Notes under the pieces: generated by a model | What the model saw: only the letters and a program-made list of their open reading frames with translations | What the model was told of the DNA's origin: nothing | Database searches by the model: none | From: an uncultured Paracoccaceae bacterium | GTDB taxonomy: Bacteria > Pseudomonadota > Alphaproteobacteria > Rhodobacterales > Rhodobacteraceae | Direction of reading: 5' to 3' | Length of the DNA stretch: 64,000 nt | NCBI GenBank assembly: GCA_947492585.1 | Contig: CANLND010000003.1 | Coordinates: forward strand, 144,881 to 208,880 | In this document: piece after piece, positions 18,168 through 26,221 of the stretch | Numbering within the stretch: position 1 is the first letter of the stretch | Layout of the letters: every line of letters starts with the position of its first letter | Position numbers and translations under genes: made by a program

Positions 18168-18938
18168 TTACTCGTCAATGTCCGGCGTGGGCACATAAGT
18201 TGCGACTTTTGAATCCAGCCACAGCCGTGCACCATCGACAGAGGCGACGTATTTGCTCATCCATGGGTCTGTCTGCGGTAGCTTTGCGGCGATCTGCGGC
18301 GCGTTGCTATAGATCAGCACCAAGGCTATGGCCGCCAGCACCGCCAAAAAGAATCCTCGCTGAAATCCGGCAGATCCGTTGGACCGGGGGGTAAGTGCGG
18401 CAGCGGCCACCTGTGCTGCATCATTGTGGTCAGCGGCACGCAACGTTGAGTTGATCTCTTCGATGTCGGGCAGCAGCCCCCGTCGCGATTCCTGTTCCAT
18501 GGCAGCAGAGACCTGCGTGGCATCCACGCGGGACGGTTCTGTTGGTGCGCTAAGGCTGCTGTCTGTCTGCGGCTCGGGACGGGGTGCACTTTCTAAGCCT
18601 AGATCAGGCTGAGTTTCCAAATTGGCCCGTGCTTGGGCACGCAGGCTGGCTTCACGTTCCGCTTCAGCCCGCAAGATCTCGGCCAGTTCAGGATCCAATC
18701 CGCGCTGTCCGCGCGGTTCAGGGGTGTCCGCGTCGTCATTGGAACCGGCGTCTGCGGCAGGTTCTTGGGTCGCTACCGAGAAATCTTCTTCGGGCGGTGT
18801 TGCCGTCTCTTCGGGGAGGTCGCGCGCCTGAAACCAGGTGTCACCACAGTTGGAACACTGAACATCGCGCCCGTCCTGCGGGATCACGCTCTCGGGGACT
18901 TCGTACTGGGCCCTGCAATTGGGGCATGTCAAACGCAT
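18168..18938 (-). CDS. Zinc-ribbon (MJ0042) membrane protein
   Basis: 256 residues. N-terminal MJ0042 zinc ribbon, MRLTCPNCRAQYEVP then VQCSNCGDTWF (CxxC...CxxC, residues 5-34); an acidic, Pro/Ala-rich linker (about 40-190); then one transmembrane segment (about 198-216) and a short tail. The N-terminal ribbon is predicted to be cytoplasmic. Many alphaproteobacteria have such a gene next to ftsE/ftsX, as here (divergent, 202 bases apart). The role is unknown; involvement in cell-envelope or division control is only suggested by context. Confidence 0.85.
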   Translation of the reverse strand: MRLTCPNCRAQYEVPESVIPQDGRDVQCSNCGDTWFQARDLPEETATPPEEDFSVATQEPAADAGSNDDADTPEPRGQRGLDPELAEILRAEAEREASLRAQARANLETQPDLGLESAPRPEPQTDSSLSAPTEPSRVDATQVSAAMEQESRRGLLPDIEEINSTLRAADHNDAAQVAAAALTPRSNGSAGFQRGFFLAVLAAIALVLIYSNAPQIAAKLPQTDPWMSKYVASVDGARLWLDSKVATYVPTPDIDE

Positions 18939-18978
18939 TCCGCTCTCCTCGACCGTAACCTGGCAAGAGATCGGCCAG

Positions 18979-19003
18979 CTTATGATTATTCTGAAATCAT
19001 AAG
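18979..19003. promoter_or_regulatory. Perfect 9-bp inverted repeat in the ftsE/zinc-ribbon divergent promoter region
   Basis: CTTATGATT (18979-18987) and AATCATAAG (18995-19003) are separated by seven bases. It lies 41 bases upstream of the zinc-ribbon start and 138 upstream of ftsE. It could be an operator or a hairpin; the factor is unknown. Confidence 0.4.
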
Positions 19004-19140
19004 CCGTTCATCTGCGTCAAGAAAGAGACAATTAAGGATTTTGATGTCCCTGCGGCGGGGCGGGACACCTGCGCAACAGCTGACCATTGAAACTGTCGAG
19101 GGTCTGGGGCAAAACTGCCGGACAAGGACAGGGGGCATCT

Positions 19141-19818
19141 GTGATCGAGCTGGACAATATAGCCTATAATTACGGCGGTGGAGAGCTGCTGAGCAATGTG
19201 TCTGTTCAGCTGGCTCCGGGGGCGTTTTATTTTCTGACAGGCCCATCGGGCGCTGGCAAAACAACGCTGTTGAAAATGTGTTATGGGGCGTTGGCTCCAA
19301 CGGCGGGACAGGTGCGCGCCTTTAACATGGATGTGGCGGGGCTGGATCGCGATCAGATGGCCATGCTGCGCCGCCGTGTTGGGGTGGTGCATCAGGACTG
19401 CCGTTTTCTGGATCATCTGTCGCTGATTGAAAATATCGCCCTGCCTCTCACCGTCTCGGGCCGTGATCTGGCTGACGAAGAGGACAATTTGCGTGAATTG
19501 CTCAATTGGGTTGGGCTGTCTGAGCGTGCGGATGCGCTGCCCCCGGAACTGTCGGGCGGTGAACGCCAACGGGCTGCGCTGGCGCGGGCGGTGATTCTGT
19601 CGCCCGACGTCATCATCGCGGATGAACCGACCGGCAATGTGGATTGGGAAATGTCCCAGCGCCTGCTGCGCCTGTTGGTCGAGCTGAACAATATGGGCAA
19701 AACCATCATGGTGGCCACCCATGACCTGCCGTTGATCCGAGCGGCTAAAAATCAAGTACAGGCGCGGGTGTTGCGGATTTCGAACCGCCAATTGCAACTG
19801 GCCGGAGTAGATCTATGA
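19141..19818 (+). CDS. ftsE: Cell-division ATP-binding protein FtsE
   Basis: 225 residues. ABC ATPase that with FtsX forms the division complex controlling periplasmic murein hydrolases. Walker A GPSGAGKTT, signature LSGGERQRAALARA, Walker B VIIADEPTGNVD and the switch His in VATHDL are all present. I chose GTG 19141 (VIELDNIAYNYGGG), the usual FtsE N-terminus, with GGGG upstream; an open stretch further upstream to 19087 has no family match. The stop overlaps the ftsX ATG (ATGA), so the two are translationally coupled. Confidence 0.93.
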   Translation: MIELDNIAYNYGGGELLSNVSVQLAPGAFYFLTGPSGAGKTTLLKMCYGALAPTAGQVRAFNMDVAGLDRDQMAMLRRRVGVVHQDCRFLDHLSLIENIALPLTVSGRDLADEEDNLRELLNWVGLSERADALPPELSGGERQRAALARAVILSPDVIIADEPTGNVDWEMSQRLLRLLVELNNMGKTIMVATHDLPLIRAAKNQVQARVLRISNRQLQLAGVDL

Positions 19819-20714
19819 TCATCTCCGCGGTGCGCAATCTTATTCTTGGCGACGCACAAGCCGACCGGGTGGTGCCGCCCAGCGGTTTTACTGCGCATCT
19901 CACGCTGTTTGTGTCGGGCGCCATGGCGTTTCTGACAGTGTTTGCCCTTGCCCTGTCCCTGGCGTCAGGGCGTCTGGCGGATCGTTGGGCAGATGAATTG
20001 GCGGGGGCGGCAACCTTGCGGATCAATGCGCCAGCCGCACAAAAGGCTGCCCAGACCGAAGTCGCGCTGAAGATTTTGCAGCAAACGCCCGGCGTGGCGC
20101 GGGCGCGGTCAATCACCAGCGATGAACAAGTAGCATTGCTGTCGCCGTGGTTTGGTGCAGATCTGCCCATCGACAGCCTGCCGGTGCCGCAGCTGATCGA
20201 AATTTTCGCCGATGATCCCCCCTATGATGCCACGGGCCTGCGTCTGCGCTTGCAAGCCGAAGTGCCCGGAGCGGTGCTTGATGACCACACCCGCTGGCGC
20301 GAACCCTTGGTTGATGCGGCGCGGGCCCTGCGGCGTTTGGCGGTGGTGTCCATTTTGCTGTTGGGCGGCGCGATGGCGGCAATGATCACGCTGGCGGCCA
20401 ATGCAGCCCTTGCGGCAAACGCTCAGGTGATCGAAGTGCTGCGCCTTGTTGGGGCGCAAGACAGTTACATTGCCAATGCGTTCATTCGCCGCTTTACGCT
20501 GCGCGCGTTGTCTGGCGCGGCCGTGGGCGTGACGCTTGGTATGATTGGTGTCTTTCTGTTGCCCGAAGCCTCGGACGAGGGGGGCTTTTTGACCGGCCTT
20601 GGCCTGACCGGCTGGCGCTGGCTGTTGCCGCTGTGGATTCCGCTGTTGGGTGCTGCGGTGGCCTTTACTGCCACCACGCGGGCCGCAAACAAACGACTTG
20701 GAGGTCTGGCATGA
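19815..20714 (+). CDS. ftsX: Cell-division permease-like protein FtsX
   Basis: 299 residues. Four transmembrane segments (about 30-50, 178-200, 232-252 and 268-290) with a periplasmic loop between the first two, the FtsX topology. The C-terminal FtsX-domain pattern IEVLRLVGAQDSYIANAF is clear. It overlaps ftsE at its start and plsC at its stop (ATGA both times), giving one operon ftsE-ftsX-plsC. The periplasmic loop is where a murein-hydrolase activator would bind (established for the family). Confidence 0.92.
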   Translation: MIISAVRNLILGDAQADRVVPPSGFTAHLTLFVSGAMAFLTVFALALSLASGRLADRWADELAGAATLRINAPAAQKAAQTEVALKILQQTPGVARARSITSDEQVALLSPWFGADLPIDSLPVPQLIEIFADDPPYDATGLRLRLQAEVPGAVLDDHTRWREPLVDAARALRRLAVVSILLLGGAMAAMITLAANAALAANAQVIEVLRLVGAQDSYIANAFIRRFTLRALSGAAVGVTLGMIGVFLLPEASDEGGFLTGLGLTGWRWLLPLWIPLLGAAVAFTATTRAANKRLGGLA

Positions 20715-21439
20715 CACAGGCATGGCGCTGGCTGCGGTCGGTTTTCTTTATTTTGCAGATGTATCTGGCAATGCTGGTTTTGGGTGTTCTCTTTGCACCA
20801 TGGGCGATTGTGTCGAAACGTGGCGCGCGGCTGGCCTGCAAATCCTTTTGCGGCTGGGTCTTGTGGACAGCGCACTGGATGGTTGGCATTCGCAGCGAGT
20901 GGCGGGGAGAGATCCCGACCGGTGAAGTGGTGGTCGCAGCCAAGCACCAAAGCTTTCTTGATATCATCATGATTTTCTACAAGGTCCCACAGGCCAAATT
21001 CATCATGAAGCGTGAATTGATGTGGGCGCCAATTTTGGGGGTCTATGCCAAACGTTTGGGGTGTGTTCCGGTTAATCGTGGCAAGCGCGGCGCGGCGGTT
21101 GCCAAATTGGTAAAAGACGTGGCGCGTGAATTCGCGGAACCCGGCCAGCTGGTGATTTACCCCCAAGGCACCCGGGTCACCCCCGGCGTGTCCAAACCCT
21201 ACAAGGTTGGTACGGCCGTGCTGTTCGAAGCGCTTCAGCAACCTTTGGTGCCCGTGGCCACCAACGTGGGCCTGTTCTGGCCCCGCAAAGGCATCCTGCG
21301 TACGCCCGGCACTGCCGTGGTCGAGTTTCTGTCCCCAATCCCTGCGGGCACCGCACGATCTGACATGATGCAGGATCTAGAAACGCGCGTCGAACAACGA
21401 TCTGATGCGCTGATGGCGGATGCTGGCTTTACTGGCTAG
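20711..21439 (+). CDS. plsC: 1-acyl-sn-glycerol-3-phosphate acyltransferase
   Basis: 242 residues. An inner-membrane acyltransferase that makes phosphatidic acid from lysophosphatidic acid and acyl-ACP/CoA. N-terminal membrane segment (about 12-38), the catalytic KHQSFLD (HX4D) at about 79-85, GCVPVNRG, and the substrate motif YPQGTR (an EGTR variant with Gln). ATG 20711 overlaps the ftsX stop; the frame open upstream lies inside ftsX. A terminator follows. The Gln in place of the usual Glu before GTR occurs in alphaproteobacterial relatives (from memory). Confidence 0.88.
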   Translation: MTQAWRWLRSVFFILQMYLAMLVLGVLFAPWAIVSKRGARLACKSFCGWVLWTAHWMVGIRSEWRGEIPTGEVVVAAKHQSFLDIIMIFYKVPQAKFIMKRELMWAPILGVYAKRLGCVPVNRGKRGAAVAKLVKDVAREFAEPGQLVIYPQGTRVTPGVSKPYKVGTAVLFEALQQPLVPVATNVGLFWPRKGILRTPGTAVVEFLSPIPAGTARSDMMQDLETRVEQRSDALMADAGFTG

Positions 21440-21460
21440 ACCATGTGCACCGAGTTTCCC

Positions 21461-21486
21461 GGGGTGGTTTTCCACCCGTTTTTACC
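21461..21486 (+). terminator. Terminator after plsC
   Basis: GGGTGG pairs with CCACCC around TTTT, followed by GTTTTTA. It lies in the 60-base gap before the hydroxylase gene. Confidence 0.7.
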
Positions 21487-21499
21487 ATGAGGTTAAATC

Positions 21500-22486
21500 A
21501 TGCAGGAATTCTTTTCGAACTATATCAGCTACGTGCAAAAATTTGCTGGTGCGATTTTCGACCCCGAACAACGGGTGTATCTCCTGTACATTGGAACCTC
21601 GTTGTTTGCGGCATTGGTCGTGTTCCGCGTAGGGCTGAAGCAAAAAGACCAAGGGCTGCGGGGGTTTATATCCTTTGTCTTTCCTCGGTCGGTCTGGTCG
21701 CATTCCTCCGCATGGCTGGATGTGCGGTATTTTTTCTTTCACAAACTGATCGGTCATTTCCTTTTGTTTGGGCTGGCGGCTGCGGCGGCCACGTTTACCT
21801 TTGAAGGGGTGGCGGGCACATCAATTGGCAGCGTGCCCGCCACCGCGCAGGGTGGCCTGAGTTGGGGCATTGTGTTGGGGTATATGGTCGTGACGGCGCT
21901 GGTGGCTGATTTTATTGGCTATTTCGTGCACTACTTGCAGCACAAACTCCCGATCCTTTGGGAGTTTCACAAAGTGCACCACAGCGCCGAAGTGATGCAT
22001 CCGTTGTCGAATTACCGTGAGCATCCGGTGGACAATCTGTTTTATCTGTTGTGCATCGGGGCGGGCTTTGGGGCTACAGCGGGGGCGGCATATCGGCTTC
22101 TGGGCGTGGTGCCAGATGTGCCCAGTATTCTTGGCATTCCGGTTCTGATGTTCCTATTCAACATCGCCGCCTACAACCTGCGCCATTCGCACATCTGGCT
22201 GCGTTGGCCTGGCGTTTGGTCCAAGGTGTTCCCATCTCCAGCCCATCACCATGTACACCACAGCTGCCACCCGGATCATTTCGACAAAAACTTTGCCTTT
22301 ATGTTTCCGTTCTGGGACGTGATTTTTGGCACATACACCATGCCCGCAGACAACAGAGATGTGAAATTTGGTGTTGCGGGTATGAAGTCGATGGAGATGG
22401 ACAGCTGTTGGAAACTGTATGCAATGCCTTTTGTCAAAGTGGGGCGCAGAGTCAAACGGAGATGGCGCAAACGGCATTCCTCTTGA
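21500..22486 (+). CDS. Sterol-desaturase/fatty-acid-hydroxylase-family membrane protein
   Basis: 328 residues with about five hydrophobic segments and the di-iron histidine boxes of the FA_hydroxylase superfamily: HYLQHK (about 136-141), HKVHH (about 149-153) and HHHVHH (about 249-254). Such enzymes hydroxylate or desaturate lipids at the membrane using O2. The substrate is unknown; hopanoids, ornithine lipids or fatty acids are all possible. MQEFFSNY at ATG 21500 is preceded by GAGG at fair spacing. It is a single-gene unit between two terminators. Confidence 0.82.
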   Translation: MQEFFSNYISYVQKFAGAIFDPEQRVYLLYIGTSLFAALVVFRVGLKQKDQGLRGFISFVFPRSVWSHSSAWLDVRYFFFHKLIGHFLLFGLAAAAATFTFEGVAGTSIGSVPATAQGGLSWGIVLGYMVVTALVADFIGYFVHYLQHKLPILWEFHKVHHSAEVMHPLSNYREHPVDNLFYLLCIGAGFGATAGAAYRLLGVVPDVPSILGIPVLMFLFNIAAYNLRHSHIWLRWPGVWSKVFPSPAHHHVHHSCHPDHFDKNFAFMFPFWDVIFGTYTMPADNRDVKFGVAGMKSMEMDSCWKLYAMPFVKVGRRVKRRWRKRHSS

Positions 22487-22522
22487 TCAGCGGGTGAACA
22501 GACACGTGGTTGGTATACAACA

Positions 22523-22557
22523 CAAAAGGCGGCCCAATGAGCCGCCTTTTGTTCGTT
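22523..22557. terminator. Bidirectional terminator between the hydroxylase gene and lpd
   Basis: AAAGGCGGC (22525-22533) pairs with GCCGCCTTT (22541-22549), with T-rich sequence after it on the plus strand and A-rich sequence before it. It serves both convergent transcripts. Confidence 0.75.
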
Positions 22558-22570
22558 TTCTTGGTCTAAA

Positions 22571-23962
22571 TTACGCGTGGATTGCGCCGTCGCCGCAGGC
22601 CAGAGCGGCTTCGCGGACCGCTTCCGAATAGGTTGGATGTGCGTGGCAGGTCAGGGCGATGTCTTCGGCAGAGGCCCCAAATTCCATCGCGACACAAATC
22701 TCGTGGATCATGTCACCGGCCGCGGGGCCAATGATGGCAGCGCCCAAAACGCGGTCTGTTTCTTTGTCTGCGATCAGTTTTACAAAGCCGTCGGCCTGAC
22801 CAACTGCCTTGGCGCGGCCGTTGCCCATGAAGGAAAACTTGCCAACTTTGATGTTCCGACCTTCGGCCTTTAGCGCGTCTTCGGTGGCGCCGACGGTGGC
22901 AACTTCTGGGGTGGTGTAAACCACGCCGGGGATCACTCCATAGTTCACGTGGCCATGTTTGCCCGCGATCACGTCGGCCACGGCCATGCCTTCGTCTTCG
23001 GCCTTGTGGGCCAGCATCGGGCCTTCGATCACGTCGCCAATCGCATAAACGCCGGGCACGTTGGTGGCCCATTTGGCGTCGGTGGCGATCTGGCCGCGCT
23101 CGGTCAATTTAATGCCAAGCGTGTCCAGACCCAGACCTTCGGCGTAAGGTTTGCGGCCCGTCGCCACCAGTACCACATCCGCATCGATTACTTCGGCGTC
23201 GCCGCCCTTTTTCGGCTGATACGAGACCTTGGCTTTGCCGCCTTTGGTTTCAACACCCTGAACAGCCGCACCCATCACAAAGGAAAGCCCCTGTTTTTCC
23301 AAGATCTTTTTGAACGCGCGTTGCACGTCCTTGTCCATGCCAGGGCAGACGGCATCCATGTATTCAACCACGGTGACCTCAGCCCCCAGACGCGCATAAA
23401 CCGAGCCCAGCTCCAACCCGATGACGCCCGCACCAATCACCACCATCTTCTTGGGGATCTTGGGCAGTTCCAACGCGCCGGTGCTGTCGACCACGATGCC
23501 TTTGTCGTTGTCCACGGCCACGCCGGGCAGCGACGAGGGCACCGAGCCGGAGGCGATCACGATGTTTTTGGTCGCGTAGGTGTCATCGCCAACCTTGACC
23601 TGACCTGCGGCGGGGATCGAGGCCCAGCCTTTCAGCCAGTCGATCTTGTTCTTCTTCATGAGGAACTCAATACCGCCGGTGTTTTGACCGATGACCTCAT
23701 CCTTGTAGGATTTCATCTGGTTCCAGTCGACCGATGGCGATTTGCCCTTGAGCCCCATTTTGGCAAAGTTGTGCTCTGCCTCGTGCAGCTGGTGCGTGGC
23801 GTGCAGCAGTGCCTTTGACGGAATGCAGCCCACGTTCAGACAGGTGCCACCAAGGGTGTCGCGGCCTTCCACGATGGCCGTTTTCAGACCCAGCTGGGCG
23901 CAGCGCACGGCGGAAACATAACCGCCGGGACCGGCGCCGATGATGATGACGTCATATGACAT
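22571..23962 (-). CDS. lpd: Dihydrolipoyl dehydrogenase (E3)
   Basis: 463 residues. FAD flavoenzyme that reoxidises the dihydrolipoyl groups of 2-oxoacid dehydrogenases with NAD+. [13 protein letters not shown] motif at 9-18, redox disulfide Cys41/Cys46 in [13 protein letters not shown], a second GAGVIGLE dinucleotide motif, and the C-terminal catalytic [11 protein letters not shown]. It is the last gene of the minus-strand suc/odh cluster, after a 161-residue unknown gene and a 202-base gap, so this E3 most likely serves 2-oxoglutarate dehydrogenase. A GGATCA Shine-Dalgarno-like sequence precedes ATG 23962. Confidence 0.95.
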   Translation of the reverse strand: MSYDVIIIGAGPGGYVSAVRCAQLGLKTAIVEGRDTLGGTCLNVGCIPSKALLHATHQLHEAEHNFAKMGLKGKSPSVDWNQMKSYKDEVIGQNTGGIEFLMKKNKIDWLKGWASIPAAGQVKVGDDTYATKNIVIASGSVPSSLPGVAVDNDKGIVVDSTGALELPKIPKKMVVIGAGVIGLELGSVYARLGAEVTVVEYMDAVCPGMDKDVQRAFKKILEKQGLSFVMGAAVQGVETKGGKAKVSYQPKKGGDAEVIDADVVLVATGRKPYAEGLGLDTLGIKLTERGQIATDAKWATNVPGVYAIGDVIEGPMLAHKAEDEGMAVADVIAGKHGHVNYGVIPGVVYTTPEVATVGATEDALKAEGRNIKVGKFSFMGNGRAKAVGQADGFVKLIADKETDRVLGAAIIGPAAGDMIHEICVAMEFGASAEDIALTCHAHPTYSEAVREAALACGDGAIHA

Positions 23963-24100
23963 GGGGTGATCCTTTCGTCAGGAAATGAAGGGGCCAGAAG
24001 AGGGGTGACATCTGTGCACCCCCTGTACGCCGCCTGTGCAGCGGGCTGGCGGATTTGGGTGTGTAGCGGGTCGAAGGAGAAACCGAGAGCGATCTCATAG

Positions 24101-24133
24101 GCCTCCCCCGGAGTATTTTTGACAAGATGAAGG
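24101..24133 (+). repeat. Putative Rhodobacteraceae dispersed intergenic motif
   Basis: GCCTCCCCCGGAGTATTTTTG followed by ACAAGATGAAGG is, from memory, close to a short GC-box plus TATTTTTG-n-AAGATGAA sequence that recurs in intergenic regions of Rhodobacteraceae. Only one copy is present in this window, between lpd and the 161-residue gene. Confidence 0.4.
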
Positions 24134-24164
24134 AGTGCTTGGACTCTATTCACGCTGCTTCCCG

Positions 24165-24650
24165 TCAAATTTGCGCCCGAAATTGATTGTTCTTTTCTGC
24201 ACCCATGAATGAAGCGCACAGGTAGCAAGTTCCGTATGCTGCAGCAAATGGTGGTAGGAAGAATGAAACCGCGAATGCAAATGTTACAAAAAGCCATGGC
24301 CGTTCGCAAAACGCTTTCAGCAATCCCAAGTGACGTAGCAGGTCGATGTGGAAATTCCAAATCGACGCGAGTAATTCGCACGTGCCTCTTAGAACTGCAG
24401 TTACGTTGTCGCTATTCTCCGTACCATTGACCGTGTCAATAGGCCTGCCGGAGGCAGCACTATTGCAGCTCGTTTCAATGGATGAAGTTGTGTTTTGGTT
24501 ATTGCCGATCAGCCATCCTATAAAGGCCAATATAGCTGAGAGAACCCACGCGCCGTTTACAGCTGTTCCTCCTGCAGCGATGCCGATAGAGGAACCCAGA
24601 AAGAAGCCAATGAAGCCACCGGCAATGGCGAAAGCATTGCGTCTTTTCAT
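24165..24650 (-). CDS. Membrane protein of unknown function between sucB and lpd
   Basis: 161 residues. Two or three hydrophobic segments: about 8-27 (AGGFIGFFLGSSIGIAAGG), about 33-47 (VLSAILAFIGWLIG) and about 117-140, with a polar loop rich in Asn/Thr/Ser between. Several Cys residues are spread through the protein. The gene is visibly less GC-rich than its neighbours, which hints at recent acquisition. AAGGACAG lies upstream of ATG 24650. It interrupts the otherwise tight sucA-sucB-lpd order; a hairpin lies between it and sucB. I recognise no family. Confidence 0.6.
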   Translation of the reverse strand: MKRRNAFAIAGGFIGFFLGSSIGIAAGGTAVNGAWVLSAILAFIGWLIGNNQNTTSSIETSCNSAASGRPIDTVNGTENSDNVTAVLRGTCELLASIWNFHIDLLRHLGLLKAFCERPWLFVTFAFAVSFFLPPFAAAYGTCYLCASFMGAEKNNQFRAQI

Positions 24651-24675
24651 GTTCTGTCCTTCTTTACTCGGAGAC

Positions 24676-24697
24676 AGAGGGGACGAGTGTCCCCTCT
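24676..24697 (-). other. Intercistronic hairpin between sucB and the membrane-protein gene
   Basis: AGAGGGGAC pairs with GTCCCCTCT around a four-base loop, a perfect 9-bp stem 19 bases past the sucB stop. There is no T run on either strand, so it looks more like an mRNA 3'-end stabiliser or processing site than a terminator. Confidence 0.55.
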
Positions 24698-24715
24698 ATT
24701 TGGATTCGACGGTAG

Positions 24716-26209
24716 CTACAGATCCATCAACAGGCGGCGGGGATCTTCCAGCGCTTCTTTGACGCGGACGAGGAAAGTCACAGCACCTTTGCCATCCACG
24801 ATCCGGTGGTCATACGACAGGGCCAGATACATCATTGGACGGATCACAACCTGACCGTTGATCGCCATGGGGCGGTCCTGGATCTTGTGCATGCCCAGAA
24901 TGCCCGACTGTGGCGGATTCAGGATGGGCGAGGACATCAGCGAGCCATAGACACCACCGTTGGAGATGGTGAAGGTGCCACCCTGCATTTCTGCCATCGA
25001 CAGTTTGCCGTCACGGGCGCGTTTGCCCTTCTCGGCAATCGCCTGTTCTATCCCGGCAAAGGACATGGCGTCGGCGTCACGGATCACCGGAACAACCAGA
25101 CCGGTGGGGGTGCCTGCCGCGATGCCCATGTGCACAAAGTTTTTGTACACGATGTCGGTGTCGTCAATCTCGGCGTTGACCTCGGGCACTTCTTTCAGCG
25201 CGTGGATACAGGCCTTGGTGAAGAAGGACATAAAGCCCAGTTTCACGCCGTGTTTCTTCAGGAACAGGTCTTTGTATTCGTTGCGCAGGGCCATCACCTC
25301 GGTCATGTCGACCTCGTTATAGGTGGTCAGCATGGCAGCGGTGTTCTGGCTGTCCTTCAGGCGCTTGGCGATGGTCTGACGCAGGCGCGTCATTTTCACG
25401 CGCTCTTCGCGGGCGGCGTCATCTGCAGGCACAGGTGCGCGCACGGCGGCGGGCGCTGGGGCTGCTGCAGGAGCGGTGGCTGCGGCGGCAACCGCACGGG
25501 CCACGTCATCCTTCATGATGCGACCGTCGCGGCCAGTGCCTGCGACCTGGGTCGCGTTCAGACCGGCTTCGGCCATCGCTTTTTCCGCGGCTGGCGCATT
25601 GGCGATGTCTTTTGCGGCGGCGGCAGGAGCCGCAGCTGAGCTGGGCGCAGCAGCCGGGGCCGCCGCTACCGCAGCGCCTGCACCTGCCAGAACGCCGAGT
25701 TTTGCGGTGGCATCCACGGTGGTGCCTTCGGGTGCCGTGATTTCGGCCAGAACGCCTGCGGCGGGGGCGGGCACTTCAACGGACACCTTGTCTGTTTCCA
25801 GTTCACACAGCATTTCGTCTTGGGCTACGGTGTCGCCGACCTTTTTGAACCACGTCGAAACGGTGGCTTCGGAGACAGATTCGCCAAGTGTTGGCACCAT
25901 CACATCTGTGGTGGCGGCCGTGGCTGGCGCGGCGGTGGGGGCGGGGGCCGCAGCAGGCGCGGCAGCTGCACCGCCTGCGGAGATCATCGCCAATAGGGCA
26001 TCCACACCCACGGTGGAGCCTTCGGCCGCGACAATTTCGCCCAGAGTGCCAGCCGCGGGGGCAGGCACTTCTACGGTGACCTTGTCTGTTTCCAATTCAC
26101 ACAGCATTTCATCAGCCATGATCGCGTCACCCGGTTTTTTGAACCAGGTTGCCACGGTAGCCTCTGTCACGGATTCGCCCAGCGTGGGCACGCGCACTTC
26201 GGTGGTCAT
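24716..26209 (-). CDS. sucB: 2-oxoglutarate dehydrogenase E2, dihydrolipoyllysine succinyltransferase
   Basis: 497 residues, about 90 longer than E. coli SucB because it carries two lipoyl domains: residues 1-80 with Lys43 in [11 protein letters not shown] and 100-180 with Lys141 in [11 protein letters not shown], separated by Ala/Pro-rich linkers. The peripheral-subunit binding domain is at about 205-245 (ending [18 protein letters not shown]). The catalytic domain ends with the active-site [13 protein letters not shown]. It forms the multimeric core of the OGDH complex and transfers succinyl groups to CoA. It starts 12 bases after sucA stops, so the two are co-transcribed. Confidence 0.95.
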   Translation of the reverse strand: MTTEVRVPTLGESVTEATVATWFKKPGDAIMADEMLCELETDKVTVEVPAPAAGTLGEIVAAEGSTVGVDALLAMISAGGAAAAPAAAPAPTAAPATAATTDVMVPTLGESVSEATVSTWFKKVGDTVAQDEMLCELETDKVSVEVPAPAAGVLAEITAPEGTTVDATAKLGVLAGAGAAVAAAPAAAPSSAAAPAAAAKDIANAPAAEKAMAEAGLNATQVAGTGRDGRIMKDDVARAVAAAATAPAAAPAPAAVRAPVPADDAAREERVKMTRLRQTIAKRLKDSQNTAAMLTTYNEVDMTEVMALRNEYKDLFLKKHGVKLGFMSFFTKACIHALKEVPEVNAEIDDTDIVYKNFVHMGIAAGTPTGLVVPVIRDADAMSFAGIEQAIAEKGKRARDGKLSMAEMQGGTFTISNGGVYGSLMSSPILNPPQSGILGMHKIQDRPMAINGQVVIRPMMYLALSYDHRIVDGKGAVTFLVRVKEALEDPRRLLMDL

Positions 26210-26221
26210 ATCTGTTGTTCC

